This document shows, one piece after another, positions 18,589 through 27,432 of a stretch of DNA of 64,000 nt; within the stretch, counting starts at the first letter, position 1, and every line of letters starts with the position of its first letter. Position numbers and translations under genes: made by a program. The notes below the pieces were generated by a model. That model worked only from the letters and a program-made list of their open reading frames with translations, had not been told where the DNA came from and ran no database searches. Source of the DNA: Rhizobium sp. RM (GTDB lineage: Bacteria; Pseudomonadota; Alphaproteobacteria; Rhizobiales; Rhizobiaceae); contig NZ_JACAWV010000003.1 in NCBI RefSeq assembly GCF_013390595.1, forward strand, positions 62,001-126,000, written 5' to 3'.

Positions 18589-19724
18589 CGATCGACACCC
18601 CGATCCTGCAATTCGGCACCAGTCGTTTCCTGCTGGCACACGCGGATTTTTTCATTTCGGAGGCTCTCGCCACAGGTAAGGCGATTGGACGTATTGCGGT
18701 TGTACAGACTACCAGCAGCGCGGAAAGCGCCAAGCGCATTGCAGCGCTTGGTTCTGACAAAGGCTATCCTGTTCGTATCCGGGGTTTGCAGGGTGGCGAG
18801 GTTGTCGATCACGAATATACGGGGCGTGCCGTTATCAGGTCTTTGACTGCGGCGAATGACTGGGGCGACGTTCGTGATATCGCGATGAAAGCCGATGTCA
18901 TTTTATCCAACACCGGTGATCGCGGTTACGATCTCGATGCTGGCGACGGGCCTCATCTGGCGGCGGATTTCACGTCGGTTCCGAGGAGTTTTCCAGCGAA
19001 GCTTTGCATGCTGCTTCTGGAGCGATTTCAGAAAAATCCGGAGGTTCCGGTTTCGATATTTCCGTGCGAACTCGTTCCTCGTAATGGCGACAGGCTAAAA
19101 TCCATTCTGCGCGACCTGGCGAATGCCTGGCAGTTACCGGCCGGATTTGCCTTCTATCTCAACGAGAAGTGCCGTTTCGCCAACAGTCTGGTCGATCGCA
19201 TCGTTTCCGAAGCCATCGACCCGGTTGGAGCGGTGGCGGAGCCCTACGCTCTCTGGGCGATCGAAAAACAGGAAGGGCTGACGTTGCCCTGCCGCCATCC
19301 GGCGATTGTGCTGACGGATGACCTCAATCGATATGAGACGCTGAAACTGTTTCTGCTTAATCTCGGACATTCCTATCTCGCCGAGCGCTGGCAGCAGGAT
19401 GGTCGTGCGCCGGATGAAACGGTACGTGAAGCGATGCAGGACAAGGGCCTTTCGGCCGATCTTGAAGCTGTCTGGCGTGGCGAGGTTTTGCCCGTCTTTG
19501 CCGCTGCCGGGATGGGCGATGAAGCGTCAGCCTATGTCGACGAGGTGCGCGAACGCTTCATGAATCCGTTTCTGGCGCACAGGCTTGCCGATATTGCCAG
19601 CAATCACGACGAAAAAAAACGTCGACGTTTCGCTCCGGTCATTGCCTGGGCCGAACGTCTGCAACTCTCCCTGCCGCAACTGAAGCTTCGTGCCGGCTTG
19701 GCGACTATCAATAACGGGATATGA
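18585..19724 (+). CDS. Mannitol dehydrogenase family protein, tagaturonate reductase-like
   Basis: A 379-residue polyol/uronate long-chain dehydrogenase. The N-terminal region LQFGTSRFLLAHADFF is the nucleotide-binding start of the family, and the catalytic KLFLLNLGHSYLA segment carries the lysine, asparagine and histidine. UxaB-type members reduce D-tagaturonate to D-altronate, and others act on fructuronate or mannitol. Its place between an L-galactonate-type dehydrogenase and a regulon with altronate dehydratase favours tagaturonate. It starts within the stop of the preceding gene (ATGA overlap). Confidence 0.8.
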   Translation: MTIDTPILQFGTSRFLLAHADFFISEALATGKAIGRIAVVQTTSSAESAKRIAALGSDKGYPVRIRGLQGGEVVDHEYTGRAVIRSLTAANDWGDVRDIAMKADVILSNTGDRGYDLDAGDGPHLAADFTSVPRSFPAKLCMLLLERFQKNPEVPVSIFPCELVPRNGDRLKSILRDLANAWQLPAGFAFYLNEKCRFANSLVDRIVSEAIDPVGAVAEPYALWAIEKQEGLTLPCRHPAIVLTDDLNRYETLKLFLLNLGHSYLAERWQQDGRAPDETVREAMQDKGLSADLEAVWRGEVLPVFAAAGMGDEASAYVDEVRERFMNPFLAHRLADIASNHDEKKRRRFAPVIAWAERLQLSLPQLKLRAGLATINNGI

Positions 19725-20056
19725 CGATGCAACGTATGGGAATGCTCATCGGCGTGAAGCCGGAGATGATTGCGGAATACAAACGGCTGCATGCTGCCGT
19801 ATGGCCGGAGGTTCTGGCGCTCATCAGCGACTGCAACATCCGCAACTATACGATTTTCCTGCGTGAACCGGAAAACCTGTTGTTTGGCACCTGGGAATAT
19901 TACGGCACGGACTTCGATGCGGACATGGCCAAGATGGCCGCCAGTGAAAAGAACCGGGAATGGTGGGCCTTCACCATTCCCTGCCAGCAGCCACTCGAAA
20001 GTCGCAAGGATGGCGAGTGGTGGGCAATGATGGAGAACGTTTTCCACCACGATTAG
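19721..20056 (+). CDS. L-rhamnose mutarotase family protein (probable L-fucose/L-galactose mutarotase)
   Basis: A 111-residue protein of the RhaM/YiiL family, with MGMLIGVKPEMIAEYKRLHAAVWPEVL and a tryptophan-rich C-terminal part (WWAFTIPCQQPL). These proteins interconvert sugar anomers. Here it would supply the anomer used by the aldose dehydrogenase. The start overlaps the previous stop. A second ATG at 19727 is also possible. Confidence 0.85.
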   Translation: MTMQRMGMLIGVKPEMIAEYKRLHAAVWPEVLALISDCNIRNYTIFLREPENLLFGTWEYYGTDFDADMAKMAASEKNREWWAFTIPCQQPLESRKDGEWWAMMENVFHHD

Positions 20057-20170
20057 GCTTTGGACAGAAAGACAGTCCGAGGCCGAAACAACGAGAGAGC
20101 GATGGAAAACATTCTGCATTTTATTCCCACGCTCTAACCTATTAGTGACCCCTGACCGCGAGTGAACGGC

Positions 20171-21448
20171 ATGACCAAGATTACAGATTTGCGCGTTTTC
20201 GATCTGCGCTTTCCCACGTCTCAAAGCCTTGATGGCTCCGATGCGATGAATCCAGACCCTGATTATTCCGCAGCCTATGTCATTCTCGACACGGACGAAC
20301 CTGGTTTAAAAGGCCATGGACTGACCTTCACCATTGGTCGCGGCAACGACATTTGCTGCATGGCAATCGAGGCAATGCATCATCTGGTCGTTGGTGCTGA
20401 TCTTGCGACGGTTCTTGAAAATCCTGGCAAATACTGGCGCCATCTGACCAGCGACAGCCAGCTTCGCTGGATCGGTCCAGACAAGGGCGCCATGCATCTT
20501 GCCACCGGTGCGGTGGTCAACGCCGTCTGGGACCTGCTGGCCAAAAAGGCGGGCAAGCCTGTCTGGCAGCTTGTCGCAGATATGAGCGCCGAAGAAATCG
20601 CCGATATCGTCGACTACCGTTATCTTACCGATGTGCTGACCCGCGACGAAGCGCTGGCGATCCTGAAAAAAGCCGAGGGTGGCAAAAAGGAGCGTATCGA
20701 GACGCTGAAGGCCGAGGGATATGCCTGCTATACGACGTCGGCGGGTTGGCTCGGTTACGACGATGCGAAGCTGCGTCGTCTCTGCCAAGAGGCAATCGAT
20801 GCCGGCTTCAACCACGTCAAGATGAAGGTTGGCCGTGATCTGGAAGACGATATTCGCCGCCTTACCATCGCTCGTGAGGTGATTGGTCCTGATCGTTATC
20901 TGATGATCGATGCCAATCAGGTATGGGAAGTGGATCAGGCGATCGACTGGGTTAAAAAACTCGCTTTCGCCAAGCCGTTCTTCATCGAAGAGCCGACAAG
21001 CCCGGATGATATTGCTGGCCATCGCAAGATCCGTGAAGCCATCGGTCCGGTTAAGGTTGCGACCGGTGAAATGTGCCAGAACCGCATCATGTTCAAGCAG
21101 TTCATCGCCGAAGGTGCAATCGATGTGGTGCAGATCGATTCCTGCCGCATGGGCGGACTGAATGAAGTTCTGGCCGTTCTGCTGATCGCCGCAAAATATG
21201 GTCTTCCGGTCTGGCCGCATGCCGGTGGCGTAGGTCTTTGCGAGTACGTGCAGCACCTTTCCATGATCGACTACCTCGTCGTTTCCGGGACCAAGGAAGG
21301 CCGAGTGATCGAATATGTCGATCACCTGCACGAGCACTTCATCGAACCCTGCGAAATTCGCAATGCGGCCTACATGCCACCAAGGCTGCCGGGCTTCTCA
21401 ATCGAGATGAAGCAGGAGTCGATCGAGACCTATACGTTCGAAGGATAA
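20171..21448 (+). CDS. fucD: L-fuconate dehydratase (enolase superfamily)
   Basis: A 425-residue mandelate-racemase-group enzyme matching L-fuconate dehydratase from its first residues (TDLRVFDLRFPTSQSLDGSDAMNPDPDYSAAYV is the diagnostic start, quoted here in pieces: TDLRVFDLRFP, SLDGSDAMNPDPDY). Catalytic KMK is in HVKMKVG, metal ligands are in MIDANQVW, FIEEPTSPDD and VATGEMCQNR, and the base is in VWPHAGGVGLCE. It dehydrates L-fuconate to 2-keto-3-deoxy-L-fuconate. A GTG nine bases upstream is an alternative start. About 110 bases separate it from the mutarotase gene. Its 3' end overlaps convergent cobC by 19 bases. Confidence 0.92.
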   Translation: MTKITDLRVFDLRFPTSQSLDGSDAMNPDPDYSAAYVILDTDEPGLKGHGLTFTIGRGNDICCMAIEAMHHLVVGADLATVLENPGKYWRHLTSDSQLRWIGPDKGAMHLATGAVVNAVWDLLAKKAGKPVWQLVADMSAEEIADIVDYRYLTDVLTRDEALAILKKAEGGKKERIETLKAEGYACYTTSAGWLGYDDAKLRRLCQEAIDAGFNHVKMKVGRDLEDDIRRLTIAREVIGPDRYLMIDANQVWEVDQAIDWVKKLAFAKPFFIEEPTSPDDIAGHRKIREAIGPVKVATGEMCQNRIMFKQFIAEGAIDVVQIDSCRMGGLNEVLAVLLIAAKYGLPVWPHAGGVGLCEYVQHLSMIDYLVVSGTKEGRVIEYVDHLHEHFIEPCEIRNAAYMPPRLPGFSIEMKQESIETYTFEG

Positions 21449-22476
21449 TCGAATGTGCGCAGCGCGTCTTCGAGGCGCTGCCATTCTTCCTCGGTTGCGG
21501 GAAGGCCGAAACGAACATCATTCGGCCTTTCGTCAAACACGCGCACCAATATGCCGCTTTGACCAAGGTGGTCGAAAAGGTGTGGCGCGCGCTCATCTCT
21601 CGCCAATCTGAACAGCGACGTTCCACCAACGATCGACAAATTGGCCTTTCGAAGAAGCGTATCCAGACGACCAGCCTGCATCGTTAGCCGGAGTCGCATG
21701 GCGTCCTGCCACGTCCGGTCAGCGAGCGCTTCCGTTGCGATATGCAGGGCCGGTCCCGATACAGCCCATGGACCAAGCCGGGATTCCAGATCGGCGGCGA
21801 TATCGGGATGGGCGACTGCAAAACCCAAGCGCACGCCCGCCATGCCGTAGAATTTTCCGAAAGATCGCAGGACAACAAGTGCACCCTCGTTTGTGAGACT
21901 TGCGAGACTTTCTGCGGTTCCGGTTTCAATGAAGGCCTCATCGACGACCAGCAGGCCGCCTTTGTGTCTCATGGAAGTGGCGATTGCCGACAGCGCGTCT
22001 CGATCCATGACTCGTCCATCGGGATTGTTGGGATTGACGATCGTCGCGTAGTCACAGGCCAGGAGGTCGTTGACGTACTGGACTTCCGTCATTGGCAAGC
22101 CTGCCATTCGGGCCGTTCGGGCATGTTCGGCATAGGCGGGCGCAAGGACACCCCCTCGCCGTGCACCGCGATCGAGTGCCAGTTGTGCCAGGAGCGGCAT
22201 CAGCATCTGCGTGCCTGGCGAGGCAACGATATGATCCTCAGAAGGTGCGCCAAAACTCTCTGCTGCCCGCTTCTTCAGCGCTGACAGGGTGTCGGGTTCA
22301 GGCAGGCGGGCAAATGCGCTAGCGGGAATGGGCGAATGCGGATAGGAGTGCGGATTGATCCCGGTCGAAAGGTCGATCCATGGTTCAGGTGCCTGAGGAA
22401 ACAACCGACGTGCCCGACCGAGATTACCGCCGTGACGGATCGCAGGTTGCGCCTTTTCTGGTACGTTGTCGCCCAT
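21430..22476 (-). CDS. cobC: Threonine-phosphate decarboxylase CobC
   Basis: A 348-residue PLP enzyme of the aminotransferase fold that makes the (R)-1-amino-2-propanol phosphate part of cobalamin's nucleotide loop. It begins RHGGNLGRARRLFP and has NPNNPDGR and the PLP lysine in RSFGKFYGMAGVRLGF. The start at 22476 has AAGGA just upstream; its CAT complement overlaps the ATG of divergent cobD, so the two genes share the bases CATG. A longer frame to 22545 would run into cobD. Confidence 0.93.
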   Translation of the reverse strand: MGDNVPEKAQPAIRHGGNLGRARRLFPQAPEPWIDLSTGINPHSYPHSPIPASAFARLPEPDTLSALKKRAAESFGAPSEDHIVASPGTQMLMPLLAQLALDRGARRGGVLAPAYAEHARTARMAGLPMTEVQYVNDLLACDYATIVNPNNPDGRVMDRDALSAIATSMRHKGGLLVVDEAFIETGTAESLASLTNEGALVVLRSFGKFYGMAGVRLGFAVAHPDIAADLESRLGPWAVSGPALHIATEALADRTWQDAMRLRLTMQAGRLDTLLRKANLSIVGGTSLFRLARDERAPHLFDHLGQSGILVRVFDERPNDVRFGLPATEEEWQRLEDALRTFDYPSNV

Positions 22477-23440
22477 GTTCCTTGCTCTCGCTTTTTTGTC
22501 GCTCGTGATCGAACGTCTGACGGGATACCCGGACTGGCTTTTCAAGCGCGTCGGTCATCCCGTCACCTGGATCGGTTCGCTTATCGCGCTCCTTGACAAA
22601 AAATGGAACCGGGAAGAAGACGCATTTTCACAGCGCAATATGTCGGGTTTGATGGCGTTGACCGTATTCCTCGGTAGCACGATCCTTGTCGCATGGATTG
22701 CCCAATCGACCTTGTTACTTATGCCGCTTGGTCTTTTGCTTGTTGCGATCGTGGGTGCATCCCTTCCCGCGCAAAGGAGCCTTGAGCAGCATGTCGCAGC
22801 CGTTGCGACAGCCCTTGAGCAAGAGGGGCTTGAAGGTGGGCGCAAGGCCGTTTCGATGATTGTCGGGCGTGATCCTGAGAAGCTTGATGAGGCGGCGGTA
22901 TGCCGTGCAGCGATCGAAAGCCTGGCAGAAAACTTTTCGGACGGTGTCGTGGCGCCCGCCTTCTGGCTTGCCATGCTCGGCTTGCCGGGCGGGGCGGGAT
23001 ACAAGGCGATCAATACGGCAGACAGTATGATAGGGCATCGATCCTCACGCCATGAAGCATTCGGCTGGGCGTCAGCCCGGCTAGATGATCTCGTCAACTT
23101 GCCAGCCTCACGACTGAGCGGCCTTCTGTTTGTCGTGGCTGCGCTTTTTGTGAAAGATGCCTCGCCTCGCCAGGCGATCCGTGCTGTTTTCCGCGATGCC
23201 CGCCATCATCGTTCTCCCAATGCCGGGTGGCCAGAGGCCGCGCTTGCCGGTGCGCTCGGTTTTGCGCTTGCCGGGCCACGTTCCTATGGGGGGCAGATGA
23301 TCGAGGCCCGCTTCATGGGCGACGGCGGGAGACGTGATCTGACAGCGTCGGATATTCGCCAGGCTCTGCTTTTGGCTCGCATTGCGGATGGACTGTTGAT
23401 CAGCCTGTTTGGCGTGCTTGCGCTCGCTATCGCGCTATAG
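22475..23440 (+). CDS. cobD: Adenosylcobinamide-phosphate synthase CobD (CbiB)
   Basis: A 321-residue membrane protein that attaches aminopropanol (phosphate) to adenosylcobyric acid. It begins [34 protein letters not shown] and has the family's [27 protein letters not shown] and [19 protein letters not shown] segments with four to five hydrophobic helices. The ATG at 22475 shares two bases with cobC's start on the other strand; a TTG three codons earlier (22466) is possible. The 3' end overlaps convergent cobQ by 14 bases. Confidence 0.95.
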   Translation: MFLALAFLSLVIERLTGYPDWLFKRVGHPVTWIGSLIALLDKKWNREEDAFSQRNMSGLMALTVFLGSTILVAWIAQSTLLLMPLGLLLVAIVGASLPAQRSLEQHVAAVATALEQEGLEGGRKAVSMIVGRDPEKLDEAAVCRAAIESLAENFSDGVVAPAFWLAMLGLPGGAGYKAINTADSMIGHRSSRHEAFGWASARLDDLVNLPASRLSGLLFVVAALFVKDASPRQAIRAVFRDARHHRSPNAGWPEAALAGALGFALAGPRSYGGQMIEARFMGDGGRRDLTASDIRQALLLARIADGLLISLFGVLALAIAL

Positions 23441-24884
23441 CAAGCAATGCGTCGAGATCGAGATGGACTTCCATGTGCTCAGCCAGCCGGTCGAGCACTG
23501 CATCGACATCGGCTTCGTAGTTCAAGCGGGAGCTTTCCGTTCCCAATCGCTGCAGCCAGACGCTTCTTTGTGCATCATCGGCAAAAAGACCGTGAATATA
23601 GGTGCCGAAGACCCGTCCATCAGATGAGATAGCACCTTCGATATGATTGCCGATTTTCGAGAAAGGCCGTGTGCAGTCGGCTCCGTATGTTTGTCCGACA
23701 TGCATTTCGTAGCCGGTGAACGATGTTCCATCGAAGCTGGTCCCTTGCACGGACACCAATCTCTTGTCGTCGGTGAGGGTTGTTGCGACATCAAGCAATC
23801 CAAGACCTTCGACCGTGGCCGGAGGACCTTCGATGCCGTCAGGGTCTGAGACCATTTTGCCGAGCATCTGATAACCACCGCACAGCCCAAGCACCATGCC
23901 GCCACGGCGCAGATGAGCCCTGATGTCGATATCAAGCCCGGATGTCTTCAGAGCGTTCAGGTCTGCGATGGTGGATTTTGACCCACAGAGCAGGACCAGC
24001 GCGCAGTCGCCAGGAATTGCTTGGCCCGGCCGGATGCGGACCAGTTCGACATCCGGCTCCATGTCCAGGGGGTCGAGATCGTCGAAGTTTGAAATATGCG
24101 GCAGGATCGGAACCGCGATGCGGATTTTTGCGCCGTCCTTGGCGGTCTGGACATTGGAGAGGCCGAGCGCATCTTCCGCCGGCAGACGAGCGGCGTCGGG
24201 AAAATGCGGAAGAAGGCCGACGGATTGCCATCCCGTTTTGGCAGCGATGATCCGCATGCCTTCGTCGAACAATGAAGGATCGCCGCGAAAACGGTTGACG
24301 ATGAAGCCTTCTATCATCGCGGCATCGGCGTCATTCAGCACCGCACTGGTGCCGACCAAGCTCGCGATCACGCCACCCCGGTCGATGTCGCCGATCAGGA
24401 TGACCGGTACATCGGCGGCACGGGAAAAACCCATATTTGCAATGTCGTTGGCACGCAGATTGATTTCCGAAGCGCTGCCGGCACCTTCCACCAGAACCAG
24501 ATCGGCTTTTTGCTTCAGCAACTCGAAACTTTCGAGGACCTTCGGCATCAAGCCAGCCTTGAGGCCCTGATATTCTGCGGCTTTTGCGTTGCCGGCGATC
24601 TTCCCTTGCACGATTACCTGCGCCCCGGTCTCGCTTTGCGGTTTCAGTAGGACGGGGTTCATGTGAACCGACAGCGCGACGCCCGCGGCACGCGCTTGCA
24701 GGGCCTGCGCACGGCCGATTTCACCGCCATCCGCCGTAACTGCCGCATTGTTTGACATGTTCTGCGGCTTGAAGGGCATGACGCTCAGGCCGCGCTTGAC
24801 GAAGGCACGTGCCAGCCCCGCCACCATTAGCGATTTCCCGACATCGGAGCCGGTTCCCTGAAACATAAGGGCGCGTGCAGTCAT
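23427..24884 (-). CDS. cobQ: Cobyric acid synthase CobQ
   Basis: A 485-residue glutamine-dependent amidotransferase that amidates the b, d, e and g side chains of adenosylcobyrinic acid a,c-diamide. The N-terminal synthetase domain begins [23 protein letters not shown] and continues [13 protein letters not shown]. The C-terminal glutaminase domain has the nucleophile in [10 protein letters not shown] and the histidine in YIHGLFADD. It follows cobO by three bases on the same strand. Confidence 0.97.
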   Translation of the reverse strand: MTARALMFQGTGSDVGKSLMVAGLARAFVKRGLSVMPFKPQNMSNNAAVTADGGEIGRAQALQARAAGVALSVHMNPVLLKPQSETGAQVIVQGKIAGNAKAAEYQGLKAGLMPKVLESFELLKQKADLVLVEGAGSASEINLRANDIANMGFSRAADVPVILIGDIDRGGVIASLVGTSAVLNDADAAMIEGFIVNRFRGDPSLFDEGMRIIAAKTGWQSVGLLPHFPDAARLPAEDALGLSNVQTAKDGAKIRIAVPILPHISNFDDLDPLDMEPDVELVRIRPGQAIPGDCALVLLCGSKSTIADLNALKTSGLDIDIRAHLRRGGMVLGLCGGYQMLGKMVSDPDGIEGPPATVEGLGLLDVATTLTDDKRLVSVQGTSFDGTSFTGYEMHVGQTYGADCTRPFSKIGNHIEGAISSDGRVFGTYIHGLFADDAQRSVWLQRLGTESSRLNYEADVDAVLDRLAEHMEVHLDLDALLAIAR

Positions 24885-24887
24885 GGA

Positions 24888-25508
24888 TCAGAACTCGATT
24901 CCTGCCTGTGCCTTCACGCCCGCCTTGAAGTGATGTTTGACGAGGCTCATTTCCGTGACCATATCGGCGGCCTCGATCAGGGCTGGCTTGGCGTTACGGC
25001 CGGTGACGATGACATGCAAATCAGTCCGGCGATCCTCAAGCGTTGCAATGACCTCTTCCAGAGGCAGGTAGTCGTAGCGCAGTGCGATGTTGAGCTCATC
25101 CAGGATCAAAAGACCGATGCTTTTATCGGCCATCAGGGTCTTGGCCTCTTCCCATGCCTTGGTTGCCGCGGCGACATCGCGCTTCAGATCCTGCGTGTCC
25201 CATGTGAAGCCTTCGCCCATGGTTCGCCACTCCACCTTGTCGCCAAACAGGCTCAGTGCCTGCTGCTCACCGGTCGACCATGCGCCCTTGATGAACTGCA
25301 CGACGCCGACACGCCTGCCATTTCCGAGCATGCGCAAGGCGAGCCCGAACGCCGCCGTCGATTTACCCTTGCCGGGGCCGGTATTGACCATCAGCAGGCC
25401 TTTTTCGACCGTCTTTTCAGCAACTTCGGCATCCTGTACCGCTTTACGGTTCACCATCTTCTGCCGGTGTCGCTCGGCTTCGGCGTCGTTGATTTCGCGG
25501 TTCATCAT
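24888..25508 (-). CDS. cobO: Cob(I)yrinic acid a,c-diamide adenosyltransferase CobO
   Basis: A 206-residue BtuR/CobO-type adenosyltransferase. The P-loop is GPGKGKSTAAFGLALR near residue 45, followed by the family's QFIKGAWSTGEQ, EGFTWDTQD and LLILDELNIALRYDYL. It adds the 5'-deoxyadenosyl group to the corrinoid. It starts with two consecutive ATG codons. It is divergent from the riboswitch-controlled operon and co-directional with cobQ. Confidence 0.96.
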   Translation of the reverse strand: MMNREINDAEAERHRQKMVNRKAVQDAEVAEKTVEKGLLMVNTGPGKGKSTAAFGLALRMLGNGRRVGVVQFIKGAWSTGEQQALSLFGDKVEWRTMGEGFTWDTQDLKRDVAAATKAWEEAKTLMADKSIGLLILDELNIALRYDYLPLEEVIATLEDRRTDLHVIVTGRNAKPALIEAADMVTEMSLVKHHFKAGVKAQAGIEF

Positions 25509-25649
25509 GCATGTCCCTGTTTTTCGGCAGCGCGTGTGAACACCTCGCCGTGGAAGCGGCGACTATACCCAATTTGCCGCACCCGGCAATCCGCTGGCAG
25601 GGACAGCATGGCATTGACCGCAAAAGGCGTTCAGCCTAAGTGTATCGAG

Positions 25650-25842
25650 CAAACGGTCTTTTTCCGGCAACGGGGAAAGCTAAGAGGGAACACGGTTCAA
25701 GCCCCGTTGGGTCAATCCGTGGCTGCCCCCGCAACTGTAAGCGGTAAGCCCACACCGTGAAGCCACTGGACCGAACATGTCCGGGAAGGCGGTGTCAAAC
25801 GGGTATCGATCAAGCCGCGAGCCAGGAGACCTGCCGTTCACG
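25650..25842 (+). ncRNA. Cobalamin (B12) riboswitch
   Basis: Conserved riboswitch blocks appear in order: AAGAGGGAACACGGTT (about 25683-25698), CTGCCCCCGCAACTGTAAGC (about 25723-25742), GCCACTG (about 25760), GGGAAGGC (about 25782) and the B12 box GCCAGGAGACCTGCC (25821-25835). It lies 130 bases before the DUF1636-cobW-cobN operon, in the 462-base gap after cobO. Adenosylcobalamin binding should lower expression of that operon. Downstream, GGGGTGC (25861-25867) and GCACCCC (25931-25937) can pair and may be part of the expression platform. Confidence 0.95.
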
Positions 25843-25970
25843 CAAAAACGTCTGCCGGGCGGGGTGCTCCGGCCAGTCGATGAAATCGAACGAGCCGCCT
25901 TGCCTGGCAAGCGTGCCGTTTTCGAGATGCGCACCCCGAAAAGTTTAAAGGCGCGGAAAGCGAAAACGGT

Positions 25971-26396
25971 TTGGATATCGCAGTCACATCCTCATGCACC
26001 AAAGATGGGTTGGAAAACGATGACGTTTCCGGCGTGGTCGTGTTTGTGTGCCGGAGTTGTCGCGATGCAAATGATCCAGATCTCGATCCCCGTCCCGGGT
26101 CCATTCTGGCGGAACGTGCAGCCGAAAAGGCGCACAACGCGGGTATCGAGGTGCGAAGCGTCAATTGTCTTGCCAATTGCAAGCGTGGGCTGAGCGCTGT
26201 TTTACGTGGCGCCGATGGCTGGTCTTATGTGTTTGGCGGACTGACGCCCGACAATGCCGAGGATTTGCTTGTTGGCGCTCGACTGCTGGCCACTGCGCCG
26301 GACGGGCTGATGCCCTGGCGCGGCCGTCCTGATAGTTTGAAGCGCGGCATGGTCGCGCGTATTCCCCCATTTGATTTTACCGAGGAGATGAAATGA
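25971..26396 (+). CDS. DUF1636 protein, possible [2Fe-2S] thioredoxin-like ferredoxin, first gene under the B12 riboswitch
   Basis: A 141-residue protein of unknown function. It has CRSC (about residues 27-30) and CLANC (about 54-58), a cysteine spacing that recalls thioredoxin-like [2Fe-2S] ferredoxins, with the signature VNCLANCKRGLSAVLRG. It overlaps the cobW start by four bases and is the first gene after the cobalamin riboswitch, so a role in corrinoid synthesis (electron supply or cobalt handling) is likely but unproven. The start is uncertain: no ATG is available, and TTG at 25971 is the best candidate. Confidence 0.8.
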   Translation: MDIAVTSSCTKDGLENDDVSGVVVFVCRSCRDANDPDLDPRPGSILAERAAEKAHNAGIEVRSVNCLANCKRGLSAVLRGADGWSYVFGGLTPDNAEDLLVGARLLATAPDGLMPWRGRPDSLKRGMVARIPPFDFTEEMK

Positions 26397-27430
26397 GCAC
26401 CCTTCTGGATCGCGTTCCCTGCACCATCGTTACCGGTTTTCTGGGGGCCGGAAAAACAACGCTTCTGCGTGGCCTTCTCGAAAAACTCGACGGGAAACGT
26501 CTTGCCATTATCGTCAATGAATTCGGTGATGTCGGCATCGATGGCGAAATTCTCAAGGGTTGCGGTATCGAGAGCTGCCCGGAAGAAAACATTGTCGAAC
26601 TGGCCAATGGCTGCATCTGCTGCACAGTGGCGGACGACTTCCAGCCAGCGATCGAGCAGATTCTCAGCCGCCAGCCGAAGGTCGAGCACATTCTGATCGA
26701 GACTTCGGGTCTGGCACTGCCAAAGCCGCTTGTTCAGGCTTTCCAGTGGCCGGCGATCAAAAGCCGTGTCACGGTTGATGCCGTTATCGCGGTCGTTGAC
26801 GGCGCAGCTCTGGCTGAAGGCCAGGTCGCACACGATATGGAGGCTCTTTCCGCACAGCGGCAGGCCGATGAAGCGCTTGATCACGATGATCCGGTTGAAG
26901 AGGTTTTCGAAGATCAGGTTGCCTGTGCCGATCTCATCGTCATGACCAAGGCCGATCTGCTTGACGCTGCCGGTCTTGAAAAGGCCAAAGCCCACGTCTC
27001 GGAACATCTGCCGAAGGCTGCCAAGATCGTCGTCGCATCGAACGGCGCCGTTGATCCTGCCGTGCTGATTGGCCTCGGCCTTGCGGTTGAAGAGGATATC
27101 GAAAACCGTCATACGCATCACGATGAAGAACACGATCACGATCACGACGATTTCGACAGCTTCGTTATCGACCTGCCCGCGGTGACCGATCCGGAAGCCC
27201 TCGCCGTCCGCATCGCGGAAACGGCTGCAGCGGAAAACGTCCTTCGTATCAAAGGCTTCATCGAGGTTTCGGCCAAGCCAATGCGCCTTCAGGTGCAGGC
27301 GGTCGGAAGCCGCGTCAATCACTACTACGACCGGCCGTGGGCGCCCGGCGAGACGCGGCGCAGCCGACTGGTCGTCATCGGTGAAAAAGGCCTGAACCGC
27401 GAGAAGATTGAACAGATGCTGGCTGCCTGA
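26393..27430 (+). CDS. cobW: Cobalamin biosynthesis GTPase CobW
   Basis: A 345-residue COG0523 GTPase. Walker A is GFLGAGKTTLLRGLLE (about residues 16-31), the metal-binding GCICC is at about 76-80, and a histidine/aspartate-rich stretch (HTHHDEEHDHDHDD) is at about 239-252. It is thought to deliver Co(II) to the CobNST chelatase. It lies directly before cobN in the riboswitch-controlled operon, which supports cobalt as the metal rather than zinc. Confidence 0.95.
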   Translation: MSTLLDRVPCTIVTGFLGAGKTTLLRGLLEKLDGKRLAIIVNEFGDVGIDGEILKGCGIESCPEENIVELANGCICCTVADDFQPAIEQILSRQPKVEHILIETSGLALPKPLVQAFQWPAIKSRVTVDAVIAVVDGAALAEGQVAHDMEALSAQRQADEALDHDDPVEEVFEDQVACADLIVMTKADLLDAAGLEKAKAHVSEHLPKAAKIVVASNGAVDPAVLIGLGLAVEEDIENRHTHHDEEHDHDHDDFDSFVIDLPAVTDPEALAVRIAETAAAENVLRIKGFIEVSAKPMRLQVQAVGSRVNHYYDRPWAPGETRRSRLVVIGEKGLNREKIEQMLAA

Positions 27431-27432
27431 CA

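Noticed and set aside
20306..21337. Minus-strand open frame opposite L-fuconate dehydratase
   Set aside because: The plus strand has full catalytic motifs; the opposite frame matches nothing recognisable.
25680..26193. Short frames across the riboswitch region on both strands
   Set aside because: They cover structured RNA with conserved B12 box elements and have no recognisable protein features.
27110..27160. His/Asp repeat-like DNA in cobW
   Set aside because: The repetition reflects a metal-binding histidine-rich protein segment, normal for CobW, not a DNA repeat.
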